Below are positions 6,633 through 10,388 of a stretch of DNA of 10,388 nucleotides, in pieces. How positions within the stretch are numbered: position 1 is the first letter of the stretch; each line of letters starts with the position of its first letter. Position numbers and translations under genes: made by a program. The DNA is from Chryseobacterium gleum (GTDB lineage Bacteria > Bacteroidota > Bacteroidia > Flavobacteriales_D > Crocinitomicaceae). Under the pieces are notes generated by a model. It did not search any database. It saw nothing but the letters and a program-made list of their open reading frames with translations, and had not been told where the DNA came from. Where the stretch lies: NCBI GenBank assembly GCA_943326315.2, contig CALPSU020000061.1, positions 1 through 10,388 of the forward strand, read 5' to 3'.

Positions 6633-8026
6633 TGCCGAAAAAATTAATTACATATATTCTAATAATATTAGATTGGATTACTGCTACGATTTCTTGGGCA
6701 ATTTTTTATTATTTAAGAAAAACAATTATTGAAAAACAAGATTTTTTAATTGATAAACAATTTTATTTAGGAATTATTTTTATTCCAATTGTATGGATTT
6801 TCTTATATTCTCTTCAAGGAACCTATTACGATGTCAGGCGATTGTATCGATTGAAGATTTTGGGTCAAACTTTAATTAGTGTTCTTTTGGGTACTTTAAT
6901 TTTATTTTTCGGTTTATTACTGGATGATGAAATTTCAAGATATCAAATGTATTATAAGTCGGCTTTGATATTATTTGTGGTCTATTTTACAGTCACTTTT
7001 ATTCCTAGATTAATCTTTGTGAGTATTTTAGTCCGTAATGTTCAATTAAATAAAAGTGGATTTAGAACTTTGTTAATTGGTGGAGATAAGAAAGCTTTGT
7101 CTATTTATAATGAGATAATTAATCTGCCAAGAGGGATTGGAAATATTTTTATTGGCTTTGTTAGTTTAAATGGGGTTGATAAGATTTTAGAACCCCAACT
7201 TAATTATTTAGGTCATGTTGATGATATTTCACAAATAGTAAAGGATAACGATATTGAAGAGGTTATTATTGCTCTTGAAAATAGTGAACACGATAGATTA
7301 AAAAATATTATTTCTAGAATTGAGGGGTGTGATGTTAGAATAAAAATTTCTCCTGATATGTATGATATCTTGTTAGGATCTGTGAAAATGGATAATATTT
7401 TTGGGGCATTATTATTTGAAGTGAATTTAGATTCAATGTCATTATTTCATCAATTATTTAAAAGGTCGATTGATTTTATTATATCTCTAATTGCAGCTAT
7501 TCTTTTACTGCCATTTTATTTAGTGATGGCTTTTTTAGTGAAAATATCTTCTGAAGGACCGATTTTATTTATGCAAGAAAGAGTTGGGCTTCATGGTCAG
7601 CCATTTAAAATAATAAAATTTAGAACAATGTATGTTGATTCTGAGCGATTTGGACCACAGTTGTCTTCTGCAAACGACACTAGAATTACTCGAGTAGGGA
7701 AAGTAATGAGGAAGTTTAGATTGGATGAATTTCCACAGTTTATAAATGTTATAAAAGGAGATATGTCCTTAGTTGGGCCTAGACCAGAAAGACAGTTTTA
7801 CATCGATCAAATTGTGAAATTAGAACCTCAGTTTTCTCAATTAACGAAAATTAGACCAGGAATAACTTCTTGGGGACAAGTGAAATTTGGCTACGCAGAA
7901 AATGTAGATCAAATGATTAAACGAATGAATTTTGATTTATTATATATGAAGAATAGATCTTTGGCTCTTGATTTTAAAATTATGATGCATACTATCTTAA
8001 TAGTTTTAAAAGCAAAAGGGAAATAA
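6632..8026 (+). CDS. Polyprenyl-phosphate sugar phosphotransferase (WcaJ-like)
   Basis: Enzymes of this family move a sugar 1-phosphate from a nucleotide sugar onto undecaprenyl phosphate at the inner membrane, the first step of exopolysaccharide, capsule or O-antigen synthesis. The 464-residue protein has four N-terminal membrane helices (about 7-29, 46-61, 78-96, 109-134). A central Rossmann-like domain follows (about 143-240, beginning RTLLIGGD), then a fifth hydrophobic segment (278-303), then the catalytic bacterial sugar transferase domain. That domain has KFRTM (329-333), the catalytic Asp-Glu pair (365-366) and GPRPE (382-386), with IRPGITSWGQV near 407-417. All hallmarks are intact and the length fits the WcaJ/PssY group. 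The sugar (glucose, galactose or an N-acetylated sugar) cannot be told from sequence alone. It overlaps the lipoprotein stop by one base, and no other polysaccharide genes lie within the window. Confidence 0.92.
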   Translation: MPKKLITYILIILDWITATISWAIFYYLRKTIIEKQDFLIDKQFYLGIIFIPIVWIFLYSLQGTYYDVRRLYRLKILGQTLISVLLGTLILFFGLLLDDEISRYQMYYKSALILFVVYFTVTFIPRLIFVSILVRNVQLNKSGFRTLLIGGDKKALSIYNEIINLPRGIGNIFIGFVSLNGVDKILEPQLNYLGHVDDISQIVKDNDIEEVIIALENSEHDRLKNIISRIEGCDVRIKISPDMYDILLGSVKMDNIFGALLFEVNLDSMSLFHQLFKRSIDFIISLIAAILLLPFYLVMAFLVKISSEGPILFMQERVGLHGQPFKIIKFRTMYVDSERFGPQLSSANDTRITRVGKVMRKFRLDEFPQFINVIKGDMSLVGPRPERQFYIDQIVKLEPQFSQLTKIRPGITSWGQVKFGYAENVDQMIKRMNFDLLYMKNRSLALDFKIMMHTILIVLKAKGK

Positions 8027-8037
8027 TACTTTAACGA

Positions 8038-8868
8038 TTAATTTTCGATAAGAAAAAAACCACACGTAATTTCACAAACTTTTTGTAAGTGTTCTGGCAT
8101 GTCTAACTTTGTCCATGGGTGAGTTGCTCCAAAAGTGTGTTCTGCATCTTCAATTTCAAACAATCTAGTTTTTAACCAAGTAGCAATTTTTTTACCTTCC
8201 TCTAATTCAACTGATGTATCAAGATCGCCATGAACTACAAAAGTTGTTTTAGTTGAATTTAAACATGCTTTTTCAATATTTAAAGCGTCTTTATTTTCAA
8301 TAAAGTTTTCATATTGTGAATAATTATTAGGCATTTTTTGCTTTGTTCTACTATTTACAACAAATCTTTTTCCTTGAGTATTCCATACTTTTAATTGTGT
8401 TCCTTCAGGAAATCTTTTTTCGATATCACAAATTGCCGCCCAAGTTGAAATTTTTCGTATTCGATCGTCTGAAGCAGTTAACAATGCAATTCCACCACCT
8501 CTAGAATGTCCAATTAAGAAAATTTCAGGTAAATTAACGAGTTGATTTTCAATCCAGTTTAATACTTGTTGAAGGTCATATACTTCTTTTGAATAGTTGT
8601 TTTCGCCAAAAGTATCTAGATCAGAGAAGTCAATTGGGCTTTCAATCGTGCCTCCATTATGACTCATGTTAAATTTAGAAAAGCCAAAACCCAAATCTGT
8701 GTAAAATTTTTCTACTAAATTCCAACAACCCCAATCTTTAAATCCCATATAGCCATGAATGAAGACAATTAGTTTACCATTAAAGTTTGAAGGTATTGTT
8801 AAATCGATAAGACTTTTTCGGTTATTTGAACCAATAAAAATTTGATTTTGTAATTTTATTTCTTCCAT
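8038..8868 (-). CDS. Alpha/beta hydrolase (serine esterase-like)
   Basis: The 276-residue cytoplasmic protein has no signal peptide and shows a full alpha/beta-hydrolase layout. The oxyanion-hole segment is FIHGYMGFKDWG (36-47). The nucleophile elbow GHSRGG has Ser122. The probable acid is Asp217 in HGDLDTSV, and His244 lies in DAEHTFG. The core matches the prolyl-oligopeptidase/dienelactone-hydrolase-like branch of the superfamily, which acts on esters or peptides; the substrate is unknown. ATG at 8868 is used rather than a TTG three codons upstream. The gene converges on the sugar phosphotransferase with only 11 bases between the stops and no obvious hairpin there, so read-through antisense to the neighbour is possible. 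It is divergent from the epimerase-CBS gene. Despite sharing the fold with PHA depolymerases, nothing specific links it to the PHA cluster. Confidence 0.85.
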   Translation of the reverse strand: MEEIKLQNQIFIGSNNRKSLIDLTIPSNFNGKLIVFIHGYMGFKDWGCWNLVEKFYTDLGFGFSKFNMSHNGGTIESPIDFSDLDTFGENNYSKEVYDLQQVLNWIENQLVNLPEIFLIGHSRGGGIALLTASDDRIRKISTWAAICDIEKRFPEGTQLKVWNTQGKRFVVNSRTKQKMPNNYSQYENFIENKDALNIEKACLNSTKTTFVVHGDLDTSVELEEGKKIATWLKTRLFEIEDAEHTFGATHPWTKLDMPEHLQKVCEITCGFFLIEN

Positions 8869-8874
8869 ATAAAG

Positions 8875-8882
8875 CAAAATTA
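8875..8882 (-). promoter_or_regulatory. Candidate -7 element for the hydrolase
   Basis: On the minus strand TAATTTTG fits TAnnTTTG and ends six bases before the hydrolase ATG. A start site the usual few bases downstream would leave little or no leader. No TTG is found at the proper distance upstream, so the call is weak. Confidence 0.3.
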
Positions 8883-8934
8883 CAAATAACTACGTAAACT
8901 GCTTAGAAACTTACTATTATTTAAAGTCATTCAT

Positions 8935-8942
8935 TATCTTTA
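8935..8942 (+). promoter_or_regulatory. Candidate -7 element for the epimerase-CBS/DAHP synthase unit
   Basis: TATCTTTA matches TAnnTTTG at all but the last base and lies 17 bases before the ATG at 8960, a normal distance. There is no clear TTG in the -33 position. It sits in the 91-base divergent intergenic region, the only place a dedicated promoter for this unit could be unless it is transcribed from further upstream. Confidence 0.3.
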
Positions 8943-8959
8943 CAAATCAAATAATTAGA

Positions 8960-9964
8960 ATGAAGATATCGGCATCAATTTACAGTGATAAAAAACGACC
9001 TTTAAAAGAAGTTATCGAAGATTTGGTGCAGCATCAGGTTGAATTACTTCATGTAGATTGTAATGATGAAGTATCTGTTTTTGAAGATATTAAACAGATT
9101 AGATTATGGTGTGATTTGCCAATAGATTTACATATTATAACATCGAATCCAGAAAAATATTTTGATTTATTAAGATTAAATCCTGTTGAATATATAACAT
9201 TTCAATTTGAAAATTTAAAAAATTCTTTAGAGATTCCCAATGATATTTTAGGTAAAAAAGGTTTGGCTGTTATAACTCCTACACCAGTTTCTGTTTTTGA
9301 ATCCTATTCAGATTTCGATTTTATTTTAATCATGGCAACTATTCCAGGTCAAAGTGGGGGTAAATTTGATGCTGTAAATTTTTCAAAAATCAGACAATTT
9401 AGAAAACAATTTCCTGAAAAATCTATTCATGTTGATGGAGGAGTGAATGGTGAAGTTTCATTTATTTTAAGGAATATGGGGGTGAGTTCTTCTGTTTCTG
9501 GTTCTTATTTGTTCAATGCACCAAGTATTGGGCATGCATTAATGAATTTGACAAAACGAAATGTAGAATCAGAATTTATTGTAAAAGATTTTATGATTCC
9601 ATTTGATGAATGTCCTGTATTAAGATTGGAGGATTTGTCTTTAAAAACAATACTTGAAACTATTGAAAGTGGTAATATGGGTTTTTGTATTGTTATAGAT
9701 AATACTCATGTATTTCAAGGTCTGATTTCAAACGCAGATGTTCGAAAAGGGATGTTGAAAAATTTAGATGATTTAAATTTATTGAATGGAAATTCATTGA
9801 TAAATTTAAAACCAACTGTAATTCAGCAAGATGACACCGTTTTTTCTATGTTACAACTAATAAAAAAATGTACATTTCCTATAATGTATCTTCCTGTGTT
9901 AGAAAAAGGTGGTAAATCTGTAGGAATTGTTAATTTTGTAAATCTGATTAAAGCAGAACTATGA
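8960..9964 (+). CDS. Ribulose-phosphate 3-epimerase-like barrel fused to CBS pair
   Basis: The 334-residue protein has two parts. Residues 1-200 form a TIM barrel of the ribulose-phosphate 3-epimerase (RPE) type. It keeps Ser6, His31 and Asp33 (LLHVDCND), His58 (DLHII), the glycine-rich loop IPGQSGGKF (128-136), Asp159 (HVDGGV) and the phosphate-binding SGS (180-182). In RPE the two His and two Asp bind the metal and act as acid-base pair, so an epimerase on a pentulose or hexulose phosphate is plausible. The usual ITFH segment reads ITFQ (79-82). Residues 205-334 hold two CBS motifs; the first ends ISNADVRKGM, recalling the CBS pairs of arabinose-5-phosphate isomerases and some sugar nucleotidyltransferases. 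CBS pairs usually sense nucleotides or related ligands. The gene overlaps the DAHP synthase start by four bases (ATGA). Standalone RPE is normally about 220 residues without CBS. Confidence 0.78.
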   Translation: MKISASIYSDKKRPLKEVIEDLVQHQVELLHVDCNDEVSVFEDIKQIRLWCDLPIDLHIITSNPEKYFDLLRLNPVEYITFQFENLKNSLEIPNDILGKKGLAVITPTPVSVFESYSDFDFILIMATIPGQSGGKFDAVNFSKIRQFRKQFPEKSIHVDGGVNGEVSFILRNMGVSSSVSGSYLFNAPSIGHALMNLTKRNVESEFIVKDFMIPFDECPVLRLEDLSLKTILETIESGNMGFCIVIDNTHVFQGLISNADVRKGMLKNLDDLNLLNGNSLINLKPTVIQQDDTVFSMLQLIKKCTFPIMYLPVLEKGGKSVGIVNFVNLIKAEL

Positions 9965-10388
9965 TAATCCATTTAAAAGAAAATGTTTCAGCTCAAGAAG
10001 CTGCAAAAATAGCGATTGAAAATCAAGCGTTTAATATTGTTTATAACAATAAAAATGTTTTGATAACAGGCTCTTCACTAAAAGAGGTCCCAGTTTCAAT
10101 TGAAAGTAAAGTTGAACAATTCTGGGTTTTTCCAAATGATATGCAATTATCATCTAAAAATTACCAGAGTAATAAACGAGAAGTTAAAATTGGCGCAATA
10201 ACAATTGGAGGTGAAACTAATAATACCGTTTTAATTGGAGGGCCCTGTTCCGTGGAATCGGAAGAGCAAATTCGTCAATCTTCGGAATTGCTAGTATCCT
10301 TAGGTTTAAGTACACTTCGTGGAGGTTGTTATAAGCCTAGAACAAGTCCATATAGTTTTCAAGGTATGGAATTAGAAGGGTTGAAGTT
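9961..10388 (+). CDS. DAHP synthase, 3' end outside window
   Basis: 3-Deoxy-D-arabino-heptulosonate-7-phosphate synthase joins phosphoenolpyruvate and erythrose 4-phosphate, the first step towards chorismate and aromatic amino acids. The first 142 residues are present. An N-terminal segment of about 75 residues (MIIHLKENVS...) has the layout of the ferredoxin-like regulatory domain of Thermotoga-type enzymes, where it mediates feedback inhibition by aromatic amino acids. The barrel then begins with LIGGPCSVES (91-100; Cys96 is the expected metal ligand), LRGGCYKPRTSPYSF (119-133) and FQG. The KPRTSP segment binds phosphoenolpyruvate. These motifs separate it from KDO8P synthase. The start codon overlaps the stop of the preceding epimerase-CBS gene (ATGA), so translation is probably coupled. 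The reading frame is open at the right edge; a full family member would be roughly 330-360 residues. Confidence 0.93.
   Translation, partial: MIIHLKENVSAQEAAKIAIENQAFNIVYNNKNVLITGSSLKEVPVSIESKVEQFWVFPNDMQLSSKNYQSNKREVKIGAITIGGETNNTVLIGGPCSVESEEQIRQSSELLVSLGLSTLRGGCYKPRTSPYSFQGMELEGLK

Noticed and set aside
8038..8868. Hydrolase as a PHA depolymerase
   Set aside because: It shares only the general alpha/beta-hydrolase fold, lacks recognisable depolymerase segments and is not in the PHA operon.
1..10388. CRISPR array, insertion sequence, phage or toxin-antitoxin genes
   Set aside because: No regularly spaced direct repeats, transposase or integrase motifs, terminal inverted repeats or attachment-like duplication beside the tRNA were seen.

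Overview
The window is very AT-rich, with codons dominated by Lys, Asn, Ile and Leu in their A/T-ending forms. Where promoters can be recognised they match the Bacteroidota form (TTG, a spacer, then TAnnTTTG), and there are no obvious strong Shine-Dalgarno sequences. Together with the gene content this points to a member of the Bacteroidota, probably Flavobacteriales. That placement is inference; no ribosomal marker is present.

Region 1 (about 42-4394, + strand) is a polyhydroxyalkanoate (PHA) storage cluster. Three small helical, phasin-like genes are followed by a class I PHA synthase (phaC, intact Cys-Asp-His triad) and an acetoacetyl-CoA reductase (phaB, intact SDR tetrad). PhaB would make (R)-3-hydroxybutyryl-CoA, PhaC would polymerise it, and the small proteins probably coat the granule. 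No beta-ketothiolase (phaA) is in view. A strong hairpin at 4419-4451 ends this cluster and, from the other side, the tRNA-His(GUG) gene on the minus strand (4455-4529), which has its own well-formed promoter.

Region 2 (4776-8026, + strand) is a three-gene unit: a Gfo/Idh/MocA-type oxidoreductase with an unusual Asn at the usual catalytic His position, an uncharacterised lipoprotein, and a polyprenyl-phosphate sugar phosphotransferase. The last two share one base. The transferase would start an exopolysaccharide or similar glycan on the inner membrane; the roles of the other two are open.

Region 3 is a single minus-strand alpha/beta hydrolase (8038-8868), convergent with region 2 and divergent from region 4.

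Region 4 (8960 to the right edge, + strand) starts with a protein that joins a ribulose-phosphate-3-epimerase-like barrel to a CBS-domain pair. It overlaps by ATGA with a DAHP synthase gene (first enzyme of aromatic amino acid synthesis) that runs off the window. This fusion and its coupling to DAHP synthase is the most unusual feature here, followed by the three related repeat-bearing phasin-like proteins.
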